Shown here one piece after another: positions 9,188 to 16,854 of a DNA stretch of 64,000 nt. A program made the position numbers and the translations under genes. The DNA is from Ancylobacter crimeensis (GTDB taxonomy: Bacteria > Pseudomonadota > Alphaproteobacteria > Rhizobiales > Xanthobacteraceae): assembly GCF_023016805.1 (NCBI RefSeq), contig NZ_JALKCH010000014.1, positions 44,219-108,218 of the forward strand. The letters run 5' to 3'. How positions within the stretch are numbered: position 1 is the first letter of the stretch; each line of letters begins with the position of its first letter. Below the pieces are notes generated by a model that saw only the letters and a program-made list of their open reading frames with translations, was not told the DNA's origin and searched no databases.

Positions 9188-9892
9188 TTACACGCTGAGG
9201 TGGCGGAGAATGCGTGCGGCCGCGTCGGGCTCTCCCGCCGCACCGGTGTCGGCGATCTCCCCGCGATCGAGCACCGCCCAGCGGTCCGCAACGGCAAGCG
9301 CGAAGGGCAGATGCTGCTCCACCAGAAGCATCGTGGTGCCATGCCGGGCGCGGGCGTCACGGATGACACCGGCGAGACGGTCGATCACCGAGGGCTGGAG
9401 GCCTTCGGTGATCTCGTCGATGAGCAGCACCTTGCCACCCACCGCCAGCGAGCGCGCCATCAGCAGCATTTTCTGTTCGCCTCCCGATAGCGTGCCGGCA
9501 CGCTGCTTGAGCCGCTGCAGCAGGAAGGGAAAGGCCCGCTCGACCTCGGCCAGCGCCACCTCGAAATCCGTGCGGCGGACGGCGAGGCGCAGGTTCTCCT
9601 CCACCGTGAGGTCCTGGAACAGCGCCTTTTCCTGCGCCACATAGCCGACCCCGAGCCGCGCAACCGCGTAAGGCGGCAGCCGCGTGGCCTCCCGGCCAGC
9701 GAACCGCACGCTGCCGCCCATGCGCGGCAGCAGGCCCATCATCGCCTTCAGCAGGGTCGACTTGCCCATGCCGTTCTTGCCGAGCACGGCAAGGATCTCG
9801 CCCGGCGCGGTGGCGAGGCTGACCTCGCGAATCACCTTGGCGCCGGCATAGCCGCTGGAGAGCTGCTGGACCTCGATGCCTGAGGCGCTCAT
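9188..9892 (-). CDS. Branched-chain/amide ABC transporter ATP-binding protein (LivF-type)
   Basis: 234 aa NBD. Walker A is GKNGMGKST, the signature region LSGGEQKMLLMARSL, and Walker B VLLIDEITEGL, followed by VEQHLPFAL. The GKNGMGK variant is common in LivF/UrtE-type ATPases. Its start overlaps the stop of the fused LivM-LivG gene (ATGA, 9889-9892). It would form the NBD pair with the LivG half of that fusion on the cytoplasmic face of the importer. Confidence 0.92.
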   Translation of the reverse strand: MSASGIEVQQLSSGYAGAKVIREVSLATAPGEILAVLGKNGMGKSTLLKAMMGLLPRMGGSVRFAGREATRLPPYAVARLGVGYVAQEKALFQDLTVEENLRLAVRRTDFEVALAEVERAFPFLLQRLKQRAGTLSGGEQKMLLMARSLAVGGKVLLIDEITEGLQPSVIDRLAGVIRDARARHGTTMLLVEQHLPFALAVADRWAVLDRGEIADTGAAGEPDAAARILRHLSV

Positions 9893-11712
9893 GCCGGAGC
9901 TCCCGTCTGGATCGGTTGGGCGGAATGGGCGATGCCGGCATGGCCGGAGCCCGCATAGACCTGCCGGACCAGCTCCGAATTCACGACCTCCTCGACCGAA
10001 CCGTCGAGCACGATACGGCCCTGATGCAGCACGATGATGCGCGAGGAGATTTCGCGCACGAAGTCGAGGTCGTGCTCCACCAGCAGGATGCACAGCCCCT
10101 GCCGGCGGGTGAGTTCGGTCAGGATGCCGCCAATCTGCATGCGCTCGGTCTTGGTGAGACCGGCGGTCGGCTCGTCTAGCAGCAGCACGCGCGGCTCGAG
10201 GGCCAGCACCATGGCGAGTTCGAGAGCCTGCTTCATCCCGTGGGAGAGCAGGTGCGCCGGCGTTCCGAGCTGGCGGTCGAGCCCCGTGGTGGCGAGCACG
10301 TGGAGCGCCGCCTCGGGCAGCGGCAATGTGCGCGAGCGCTTCCAAAAGGAGGGACGGGCATGGCGCACGCGCGCGACCTGCAGGCATTGCGCGACGGTCA
10401 GCGTCTCGAACACGTTGGCCATCTGGAACTTGCGCCCTACCCCGAGCGCGACGCAGGCCTCCGGCGGGCGCCGGCCGATGTCGTGGCCGTTCACCACGAT
10501 GCTGCCGGCGGAACGCTCCGACCCGTCGGCGATACAGCGCATCAGCGTGGTCTTGCCCGCACCGTTGGGACCGACCAGACTGACCAGTTCGCCGGCACGG
10601 GCCGAGAAGTCGATGCCGCTCAATACGCTGAGGCTGCCGAAATGCTTGGCGACGTCCTTCACGGCCAGCGCCGCACCGTCGCCGGGCGCCTCGCCCTGAG
10701 TCAGCGTCGGATCGAGCCGCACGAGGCGCATCTCGCCTGCCGGGGAAGCCGGCCCACGCGCCCTCGCCAGCAGGCGCCGCGGCAGCGCGACCACCATCGG
10801 CAGAAGCCCCCGCGGGAAGGCGACGATCACCAGAACGAAGACGATGCCGATGATGAGCTGCCAGACGAAGGGATAGTCCCCGGATAGCTGGGCGCTCTCG
10901 TAATCGACGATCAGCGCGCCGAAGACCGGCCCGAGCAGCGTGCCGCGCCCGCCCAGTGCGGTCCAGATCACCAGTTCCGTGCCGAACACGAAGCCCGCCA
11001 GCTCGGGTGCCACCACCATCGAGTAGCCGGCATAAAGATAGCCCGCCACCGCGCCGATGGCGGCGCAGGCGAGATAGACCGCGATCTTGAGCCGCGAGGT
11101 GTCGAGCCCGAGATATTTGCAGCGCTGCTCGTTCTCCCGCACCGCGACCAGGAGCCGGCCGGCATCGCTCTTCACGAAGATGAAGGCGCCGGTGGTCACC
11201 GCCACGAGGAAGAAGCCGGCGATCCAGAACCAGCCTTCCATCGAGACGTCGAAGCTGGTGAAGCCGGACAGGCCGCTGGACGAGCCGGTGAAGGTACCGC
11301 CGGAGTAGAGCAATTGCGTCGCCACGATCGGCAGCACCAGCGTGATGACCGAGGCATAGAGCGCCGAGGCGCCGTGCCAGAAGGCGAGCCAGCCGACGAT
11401 CGCTGCGGTCAGCAGCGCGGCCCCGATGCCCAGTCCCAGGGCCAGCACGGCATTGGCGTTCGAGAAATCGAGATGCGTGAAGACCAGTCCCGCCGCATAG
11501 GCGCCTATGGCGAAGAAGACGGACTGGCCGAAGGTGAGGATGCCGAGATAGCCCCACAGCAGGTCCACGGTCAGCGCCACCGCGGCGTAAAGCAGCGAGC
11601 GGGTGAGCACGTTCACCGAATAGGTGTCGAGCAGATAGGGCCCGGCTGCGACGATCGCGCAGGCGAGAAGGGCGGCGGCGAGGATGAAGCCGAGGCGACG
11701 GGATTCAGTCAC
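9889..11712 (-). CDS. Fused LivM-type permease and LivG-type ATPase
   Basis: 607 aa from a GTG at 11712. Residues 1-315 are a LivM permease with multiple hydrophobic segments and ENEQRCKYLGLDTSRLK, the cytoplasmic coupling loop. Residues 345-590 are a LivG NBD with Walker A GPNGAGKTT (381-389), signature LSHGMKQALELAM and Walker B VLLLDEPTAGL. The GTG is preferred because AGGGG lies 9 nt upstream and it overlaps the livH stop by 8 bp; an ATG at 11763 would overlap livH by 59 bp. The frame is uninterrupted through the join, so this looks like a genuine fusion rather than an error. The transporter then needs only LivH, this protein, LivF and a binding protein. Confidence 0.9.
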   Translation of the reverse strand: MTESRRLGFILAAALLACAIVAAGPYLLDTYSVNVLTRSLLYAAVALTVDLLWGYLGILTFGQSVFFAIGAYAAGLVFTHLDFSNANAVLALGLGIGAALLTAAIVGWLAFWHGASALYASVITLVLPIVATQLLYSGGTFTGSSSGLSGFTSFDVSMEGWFWIAGFFLVAVTTGAFIFVKSDAGRLLVAVRENEQRCKYLGLDTSRLKIAVYLACAAIGAVAGYLYAGYSMVVAPELAGFVFGTELVIWTALGGRGTLLGPVFGALIVDYESAQLSGDYPFVWQLIIGIVFVLVIVAFPRGLLPMVVALPRRLLARARGPASPAGEMRLVRLDPTLTQGEAPGDGAALAVKDVAKHFGSLSVLSGIDFSARAGELVSLVGPNGAGKTTLMRCIADGSERSAGSIVVNGHDIGRRPPEACVALGVGRKFQMANVFETLTVAQCLQVARVRHARPSFWKRSRTLPLPEAALHVLATTGLDRQLGTPAHLLSHGMKQALELAMVLALEPRVLLLDEPTAGLTKTERMQIGGILTELTRRQGLCILLVEHDLDFVREISSRIIVLHQGRIVLDGSVEEVVNSELVRQVYAGSGHAGIAHSAQPIQTGAPA

Positions 11713-12541
11713 GGGCGAACCCCTGCGGACGGATTCGAAGGATGATGGCGGCCAGCACGGCAATGGTCAGCCCGCCCAGCACCGGGCTGAGATGGGTGCT
11801 CACCAGCACCTGCGCGCCGCCCAGCACGAGGCACGAGACCAGCAGGCTCACCAGCGAGGCCCCCGACACCAGGACCAGCATGAAGGCATTGACCAGCCAC
11901 GGCACGCCCATGCCGGGATCGACGCTCGACAGCGGCGTGATCAGGGTGCCGGCAATGGCGGCGAGCGCCGAGCCGAGGGTGAAGGTGAGAAAGCGCACCA
12001 GCCCGCTATTGATGCCGAGGCCGCGGGCAAGATCCTCGTTCATGATGACGGCGCGGGTCTCCAGACCCAGCCGCGTGCCCTGCAGCAGCGCGGTGAGGCC
12101 GGCACCGAGGATGAGCGCGATCGGCACGAGGGCGAGGCGATAGGCGGAATAGCTTTCGCCGAAGACATCCAGCGTGCCGTCGAGCGGAGCCTGCGCGAAC
12201 TGCACCCCGCGACCGAAGGCGATGGTGATGAGCTGCCCGATGACGATGCTGAGGCCCCATGTGGCGAGGATCGCGTCGAGCGGCCGGGCATAGAGCGGGC
12301 GCACCACGAAGCGCTCGATCGCCATGCCCGCCACGGCGCCGAACAGCGCGGCCGCGGGAATGGCCAGCCAGGGATTGAGCCCGAGCTGCGTGGTGACGAG
12401 CGCCGCGTAGCCGCCCAGGGTCATCAGCCCGCCATGGGCGAAATTGATGATCTTCATCACGCCGAAGACGAGCAGCAGGCCCGTCGCGACCGCATAGAGG
12501 ATCGCGGCCGTGGTGAGGATGTCGAGTGCCTGTGCGATCAT
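11705..12541 (-). CDS. Branched-chain/amide ABC transporter permease (LivH-type)
   Basis: 278 aa integral membrane protein. It starts MIAQALDILTTAAILYAVATG and contains the FGVMKIINFAHGGLMTLGGY motif diagnostic of LivH/UrtB permeases, then about seven more hydrophobic segments. It follows the substrate-binding protein gene after 91 bp that hold a hairpin, and is translationally coupled to the livMG fusion downstream. It forms the membrane channel with the LivM half of the fusion. Substrate is presumed amide-like from the binding protein and the local enzymes. Confidence 0.92.
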   Translation of the reverse strand: MIAQALDILTTAAILYAVATGLLLVFGVMKIINFAHGGLMTLGGYAALVTTQLGLNPWLAIPAAALFGAVAGMAIERFVVRPLYARPLDAILATWGLSIVIGQLITIAFGRGVQFAQAPLDGTLDVFGESYSAYRLALVPIALILGAGLTALLQGTRLGLETRAVIMNEDLARGLGINSGLVRFLTFTLGSALAAIAGTLITPLSSVDPGMGVPWLVNAFMLVLVSGASLVSLLVSCLVLGGAQVLVSTHLSPVLGGLTIAVLAAIILRIRPQGFARD

Positions 12542-12591
12542 GGGCGCTGTTCCCGGGCCGGCGCCTCATGCACGCCGGCCGGTGGATGGGA

Positions 12592-12609
12592 GGCGCCGCG
12601 AGCGGCGCC
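12592..12609 (-). terminator. Hairpin between binding-protein gene and permease genes
   Basis: GGCGCCGC and its complement GCGGCGCC (8-bp perfect arms) lie 2 nt apart just after the binding-protein stop. No T-run follows. Such hairpins after periplasmic binding-protein genes commonly stabilise that mRNA or attenuate downstream genes; that role is inferred. Confidence 0.45.
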
Positions 12610-12632
12610 CCGTGGTTCAGGGAAGCGAAGGC

Positions 12633-13814
12633 TCACTTCAGCTTGGGGCACTGCTCGCCCGGATCCACGTCCTTGAAGGTGGAGAGGATCTTGACCCCGC
12701 CATCCGCCTGCACCTGGCCGAGATACATGGTGAGCGGCGCGTGGCGCTGCTTGTTCATGGTGATGGTGCCCCGCGGACCCTCGACACTGACCTCCCCCAG
12801 CGCCCGGATGACCTTGGCCGCATCCGTGGTACCGGCCTTCTCCACTGCCGCCTTGTAGGCGTATACCGCCTCATATTCCGGCACGGAGAGATCGTTCGGC
12901 GTCTTCAGCCCGGCGCCGAACTTCTTGTCCATCGCGGCGAGGAACGCCTTGTTGGCCGGGGTGTCGATGTTGGTGAAGTAGGAACCGGAGATGTAGATGC
13001 CCTCGGCATCGGCCCCCATGCTCTTGGCGGTGCCTTCATCGACCGCGAGATTGCCGTAGAGCGCCTTGACGCCCGCGGCGCGCAGCTGCTTGGTCAACGT
13101 CACATTGGGCGCGCCGCCGGCGGTGGAGGTGATGATGGCGTCGGGATTGGCCGCCTTCACCTTGGAAAGGATGGCGGTCCAGTCGGTGGCGTCCATCGGG
13201 GCGTATTCGTCACCCACCACCTTGCCGCCGATCTTTTCGATATAGCTCTTGGTGAAGGCCAGCATGCCGCGCCCGAAGGCGTAATCGGAGCCGATGAGGA
13301 AGTAGGTCTTGGCGCCCTTGTCCTTGAAGTAGTCGACGATCGGGGCGACCTGCTGGTCCGGCACCCAGGCGTTCACATACATATACGGGCTGCAGGAACG
13401 GCCCTCGTAGAAGGACGTGTAGATGTAGGGGGTCTTGCCGCGGTTGACGATCGGCAGGCCGGCATTGCGGGCGGCCGAGGTTTCCATCGAGATGAGGACG
13501 TCGACCTTCTTCTGGAAGATCAGCGAGTCGAACGCCTTCTGCGCACCGGCGGCGCCTGATGCGTCATCGGCGACCTCAAGCTTCACCGTCTTGCCGAGGA
13601 TGCCGCCCTTGGCATTGATTTCCTCGACGGCGAGTTCGGCGGACTGCACGACGGATGGCGCCACCACGCTGTTGGCGCCGGACAGGCCGACCGGGATGCC
13701 GATGGTGACGGTATCGGCGGCGAAGGCCGGCATGGTGGGAAGTGCAGCGCCAAGCGCGGCGGCGAGCACACCGGCCAGCACGGTGCCGGCAAGCAGGTTC
13801 CTGCGGGACATCAC
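12633..13814 (-). CDS. ABC transporter substrate-binding protein, AmiC/UrtA-like
   Basis: 393 aa. The N-terminus MMSRRNLLAGTVLAGVLAAA has a twin-Arg-like SRRNLL and a hydrophobic stretch, with probable cleavage near residue 33 (AFAA-D), so it is periplasmic. The body matches type I periplasmic binding proteins for amides/urea/branched-chain amino acids: TIGIPVGLSGAN, YFLIGSDYAFGRGM and a C-terminal LGQVQADGG. Motifs VPDQQ and IGSDYAF recur in similar form in the AmiC-like sensor encoded upstream, suggesting both recognise related ligands. It lies 60 bp downstream of the nitrilase gene. Confidence 0.9.
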   Translation of the reverse strand: MMSRRNLLAGTVLAGVLAAALGAALPTMPAFAADTVTIGIPVGLSGANSVVAPSVVQSAELAVEEINAKGGILGKTVKLEVADDASGAAGAQKAFDSLIFQKKVDVLISMETSAARNAGLPIVNRGKTPYIYTSFYEGRSCSPYMYVNAWVPDQQVAPIVDYFKDKGAKTYFLIGSDYAFGRGMLAFTKSYIEKIGGKVVGDEYAPMDATDWTAILSKVKAANPDAIITSTAGGAPNVTLTKQLRAAGVKALYGNLAVDEGTAKSMGADAEGIYISGSYFTNIDTPANKAFLAAMDKKFGAGLKTPNDLSVPEYEAVYAYKAAVEKAGTTDAAKVIRALGEVSVEGPRGTITMNKQRHAPLTMYLGQVQADGGVKILSTFKDVDPGEQCPKLK

Positions 13815-13874
13815 GTTCTCCTCGAGACAGCGGAAGGGGGTCGGGAAGGTTGGTTCTTGTTGTCGCAGGCGCGG

Positions 13875-14744
13875 TCAGTACCAGCCGCGCCTGATGTCGG
13901 AGCCGAGCATCTCGGCATAGAGGTCGGTGCGACGGTCGCGCAGCGGCTGGTTGAAGGCGTTCCAGTTGCGGTCCCGCCGTCCGGCACCGAGGTCGATCTC
14001 GGCGACAAGCACGGTTTCATCCGTCGGGCTCGCCGGCCCTGCTGCCGGCCAGCCGGTATGGGCGATGATCAGGCTCTGCCCGATGAAGAGCTGGCCCCGC
14101 TCGGTGCCGATACGGTCGGCGCAGGCGATGGCGAGCGAGTTGGTGTGGGCCGCCGCCATGGCGAGGATGTTGGCCATCGCCTCGCGTCCTTCGGCCTGGC
14201 CGGGAATCGGCACCCAGTTGGTGGGCACGCAGACGATGTCGGCGCCCTGCAGCGCCTGCAGCCGGTAGAGCTCCGGGAACCAGCCGTCGTAGCAGATGGC
14301 GACGCCGATCCGCCCGATCTCGGTCTGGAAGACCGGCGCGCCGCTGTTGCCGGGCTCGAAGAACAGGTTCTCCGCGCCCCAGAGATGGTTCTTGCGGTAG
14401 GTGCCGATGGCCCCTCCCGGGCCGACCACGATGGCGCTGTTGTACAGCACGTCACCGTCACGCTCGGCGAGACCTGCGACGATGATGAGGTTGCGCCGCG
14501 CCGCCACGTCGGCCCAGGCCTTGGTCGAGGGGCCTTCCGGCACCGGCTCGGCGAGGGAGAAGGCCTCCGCGCGGGTCTCGAACATGTAGCCGGTGTTGCA
14601 AAGCTCCGGCAGCACCACAAGATTCGCGCCCTGGTCCGCCGCCTGCTCGATGAGGGCAATGCTGTGCGCGACATTCGCCGCAGTAGCCCCGAAACGGGGT
14701 TCCATCTGGATGCAGGCGACACGAACCGAACTTGAACCAGCCAT
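13875..14744 (-). CDS. Nitrilase superfamily C-N hydrolase
   Basis: 289 aa from ATG 14744, which has GGAGAGG 9 nt upstream. The Glu-Lys-Cys triad is complete: E47 in LPELCNTGY, K118 in YRKNHLW and C151 in ICYDGWFPE. The family cleaves nitriles, amides or N-carbamoyl groups; the architecture fits an aliphatic amidase/omega-amidase-like or N-carbamoyl hydrolase enzyme more than a true nitrilase, but substrate is not determinable. It is the first structural gene after the terminator/ANTAR leader, so its expression is likely controlled by antitermination from the AmiR-like protein encoded just upstream. Confidence 0.9.
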   Translation of the reverse strand: MAGSSSVRVACIQMEPRFGATAANVAHSIALIEQAADQGANLVVLPELCNTGYMFETRAEAFSLAEPVPEGPSTKAWADVAARRNLIIVAGLAERDGDVLYNSAIVVGPGGAIGTYRKNHLWGAENLFFEPGNSGAPVFQTEIGRIGVAICYDGWFPELYRLQALQGADIVCVPTNWVPIPGQAEGREAMANILAMAAAHTNSLAIACADRIGTERGQLFIGQSLIIAHTGWPAAGPASPTDETVLVAEIDLGAGRRDRNWNAFNQPLRDRRTDLYAEMLGSDIRRGWY

Positions 14745-14787
14745 CGGGACACACCTCTCCCGGCGCCGCGGCACACCGCGTCGCGAA

Positions 14788-14833
14788 AACAAAAAGCCCC
14801 CGGGCGACGTCTGGCGGACGTCGAACGAGGGCT
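14788..14833 (-). terminator. Intrinsic terminator in the leader of the nitrilase operon
   Basis: Read on the minus strand, AGCCC (ending the 5' arm at 14833) pairs with GGGCT (3' arm near 14795), enclosing an inner GACGTC-CGCCA-GACGTC stem-loop, and is followed directly by TTTTTG and more T residues. It ends about 45 nt before the nitrilase start. This is a strong Rho-independent signal placed to attenuate the operon. Confidence 0.8.
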
Positions 14834-14935
14834 GCACAGCCTTGATATGAAGCGGCAACGCTGCCGCTGCGTCCGCGCCTTGACGATCGGACCCACCTAG
14901 CCAAACGCAGGAACGCCTCGAAGTCAAGCGACTTT
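14834..14935 (-). promoter_or_regulatory. Candidate ANTAR-responsive leader RNA
   Basis: The minus-strand transcript between amiR and the terminator holds a 6-bp stem AGCGGC/GCCGCT (14851-14868) closing a hexaloop AGCGTT, which has the A1 and G4 that ANTAR proteins recognise. A second stem GGCT-GTGC-AGCC follows and shares its 3' arm with the 5' arm of the terminator, so the two are mutually exclusive. A clear second A1/G4 hexaloop was not found. A TTGACT element near 14920-14925 may be a -35 box. The neighbour is an ANTAR protein gene, so antitermination is a strong inference. Confidence 0.6.
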
Positions 14936-14986
14936 TGCACCATCCTTCGGCAGGCGTCGATGCTGCCTATATCGCGGGCATTCTGC

Positions 14987-15595
14987 CTATTTTTCGCCGT
15001 CGCGGTCCAGCTCGGCCAGCATCGCGCTGGCATTGATGATGGAACTGGCGATCACGCCCAGCGAGACCCGCTTCGCCGTCGCCTGCCGCCGGATGAATTG
15101 GTAGGCATCGTTCTCGGAGAGGTTGCGCAGGCTCATCAGAAGTCGCGTCGCCTTCTCGATGTCGCGGCGGGTGCGCAGCGTGTCCTCGAGCTTCGAGATC
15201 TTGGTCAGCAGCCGCCCCTCATAGCCGCGGATCGACAGGGCTAGGACCAGGTTGGACAACACGCCGGTCGCGCGGATGGGGCGCAGCAGCACGCCATGGG
15301 CATTGGAATCCAGCAGCGCCTTCAGTGCGGTCGGGTTCTCGTAGTCCATGATGGCGATATGGGCGACGTTGAGGTCGGCCATGCGCCATGGCATCGCGCT
15401 GCGGATGTCGCTGTCGAGCAGGAAGAACACCGCGTCGAGCGGAAGCGGAAGCTGAGCCGGCGGCGGCCATACCGCCTGCACCTGGCAGCCGATGCGCTGC
15501 AACTGGCGAATGAGGTCGTCGCCGTCCTGGTCGCGGGGATGGACCACCGCGACGCGGGTGTTCCGGAGGTTCTGGATCAGAGCCGACGCACTCAT
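14987..15595 (-). CDS. AmiR-like ANTAR domain antiterminator
   Basis: 202 aa. Residues 10-125 form a degenerate receiver-like domain (VAVVHPRDQDGDDLIRQL; no canonical phospho-Asp pocket). A coiled-coil helix follows (125-145), and residues 137-190 carry the ANTAR three-helix pattern DTLRTRRDIEKATRLLMS...ENDAYQFIRRQATAKRVSLGVIA. AmiR-type proteins bind leader RNA and prevent termination once released from the AmiC ligand sensor. The AmiC-like gene is 27 bp upstream and the terminator lies directly downstream, matching this mechanism. Confidence 0.88.
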   Translation of the reverse strand: MSASALIQNLRNTRVAVVHPRDQDGDDLIRQLQRIGCQVQAVWPPPAQLPLPLDAVFFLLDSDIRSAMPWRMADLNVAHIAIMDYENPTALKALLDSNAHGVLLRPIRATGVLSNLVLALSIRGYEGRLLTKISKLEDTLRTRRDIEKATRLLMSLRNLSENDAYQFIRRQATAKRVSLGVIASSIINASAMLAELDRDGEK

Positions 15596-15622
15596 GCCGC
15601 CGCCCCGGTGCCGGATACAGGC

Positions 15623-16783
15623 CTATGCATGGTCATAGACATGATCGACCAGATAGGGATCAGGCTTGGCGGACGCCTTAGCCTCCCACACCACGTCGAA
15701 AGCGCCGTGGTCGTTGACCACGCCGATGCGGGGCCGCAGGAAGGTGTGGTTGTTGTCGGGGTCGATCTGCACCCGCCCCTGCGGCGCGTCATAGGCGGTG
15801 CCGAGCGTGGCATCGGCAAGGCGCTGGGTATCGAGCGAGCGGGCCCGCCCGAGCGCATCGGCGAAGAGGTGCACCTGGAAGTAGGCCGCCTCGGCATACA
15901 TCGTCACCGGCGCGTCGACCCCGAAGCGGGAGCGGTAGGTGGTGACGAAGGCCCGGTTGCGCTCGGTGTCGATGGTCGAGAAATAGGGCGCGGAGGTGAT
16001 GTGCCCGACGCACAGCTCCGGCCCGATCTCGCGGATCTCGCCCTCGCCCATCGTCAGGCTGGCGATCGGCAAAATGCGGGGATCGAGCCCGGCCTCGCGA
16101 TAGATCCGGTAGAATTCCTGGGCCCCCTCACCGACCACGGTCGAGAAGACCACCGCCGGCTGCCGGCGCCTTATGTCCTCGACCACCCGGCGAAGCAGGT
16201 CGGGATGGGGCACGACCGGCACATAGGTCTCGGCGACCACCTCGCCGCCCTCCCGCAGCACGACATCACGCATGATGCGGTTCGATTCGCGCGGATAGAT
16301 GTAGTCCGAGCCGACGAGGTAGAAGCTCCTGCCATAGGTGGCGAACAGATAGCGGGCGAGGTGCAGGCTGTTCTGGTTCGGCACCGCGCCGGTATAGATG
16401 ACGTTGGGCGAGTATTCGAAGCCCTCATAGAGCGAGGAATACCAGAGCAGCGCATTGCGCCGTTCCACCGTGGCGAGGATGGCCTTGCGGCAGGAGGATG
16501 TGCAGCAGCCGAAGATGGTGCTGACCCCGTCTTCGGTCAGCAGCCGCTCGGCATGGGCGCGGTACAGCTCCGGGCTGGATTCGGGATCGTAGCAGACCGG
16601 CTCGATCGGCAGGCCCAGCACGCCGCCGGCGAGGTTCAACTCCTCGATGGCCAGCGCGGTCCCGCGGAAATGTTCGGTCTCGGGCACCCGCATGTGCCCC
16701 TTGCGCGAGAACAGCACGCCGATCCGCCAGGATTCCGCCGGCCTCGAAGATGCTTTCCCCCGGTTCACTCGATCTGCCGACAT
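15623..16783 (-). CDS. AmiC-like cytoplasmic amide sensor
   Basis: 386 aa, nearly the length of Pseudomonas AmiC. It has the type I periplasmic-binding fold (RIGVLFSRKGHMRVPE, FGCCTSSCRKAIL, FYLVGSDYIYPRESNRI) but no signal peptide; the N-terminus is polar. In the ami system AmiC holds AmiR inactive until an amide binds. Gene order amiC-amiR with a 27-bp gap supports the same partnership. Ligand specificity is unknown and need not be acetamide. Confidence 0.87.
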   Translation of the reverse strand: MSADRVNRGKASSRPAESWRIGVLFSRKGHMRVPETEHFRGTALAIEELNLAGGVLGLPIEPVCYDPESSPELYRAHAERLLTEDGVSTIFGCCTSSCRKAILATVERRNALLWYSSLYEGFEYSPNVIYTGAVPNQNSLHLARYLFATYGRSFYLVGSDYIYPRESNRIMRDVVLREGGEVVAETYVPVVPHPDLLRRVVEDIRRRQPAVVFSTVVGEGAQEFYRIYREAGLDPRILPIASLTMGEGEIREIGPELCVGHITSAPYFSTIDTERNRAFVTTYRSRFGVDAPVTMYAEAAYFQVHLFADALGRARSLDTQRLADATLGTAYDAPQGRVQIDPDNNHTFLRPRIGVVNDHGAFDVVWEAKASAKPDPYLVDHVYDHA

Positions 16784-16800
16784 GGACGCCTCGCCGCTGC

Positions 16801-16850
16801 CGGTCTCTTAGAGCATTTCGCGCGAAAGTTCATCGTCCTGTGTGAAACCG
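16801..16850. repeat. Palindrome-containing intergenic element
   Basis: The gap between the LLM monooxygenase and the AmiC gene contains the perfect 12-bp palindrome TTTCGCGCGAAA (16816-16827) within TTAGAGCATTTCGCGCGAAAG. It resembles the dispersed TTAGAGCATTTTC-type intergenic repeats I recall from many Hyphomicrobiales genomes; only one copy is visible here, so this is tentative. Confidence 0.35.
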
Positions 16851-16854
16851 TCCC

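Noticed and set aside
9188..11557. A 789-codon frame suggesting LivF fused to a longer N-terminal protein
   Set aside because: Only the last 234 residues are LivF; the rest is an out-of-frame reading of the LivM-LivG gene. True start at 9892.
11705..11763. ATG 11763 as the start of the LivM-LivG fusion
   Set aside because: It would overlap livH by 59 bp and add a non-membrane, non-conserved tail; GTG 11712 has a ribosome-binding site.
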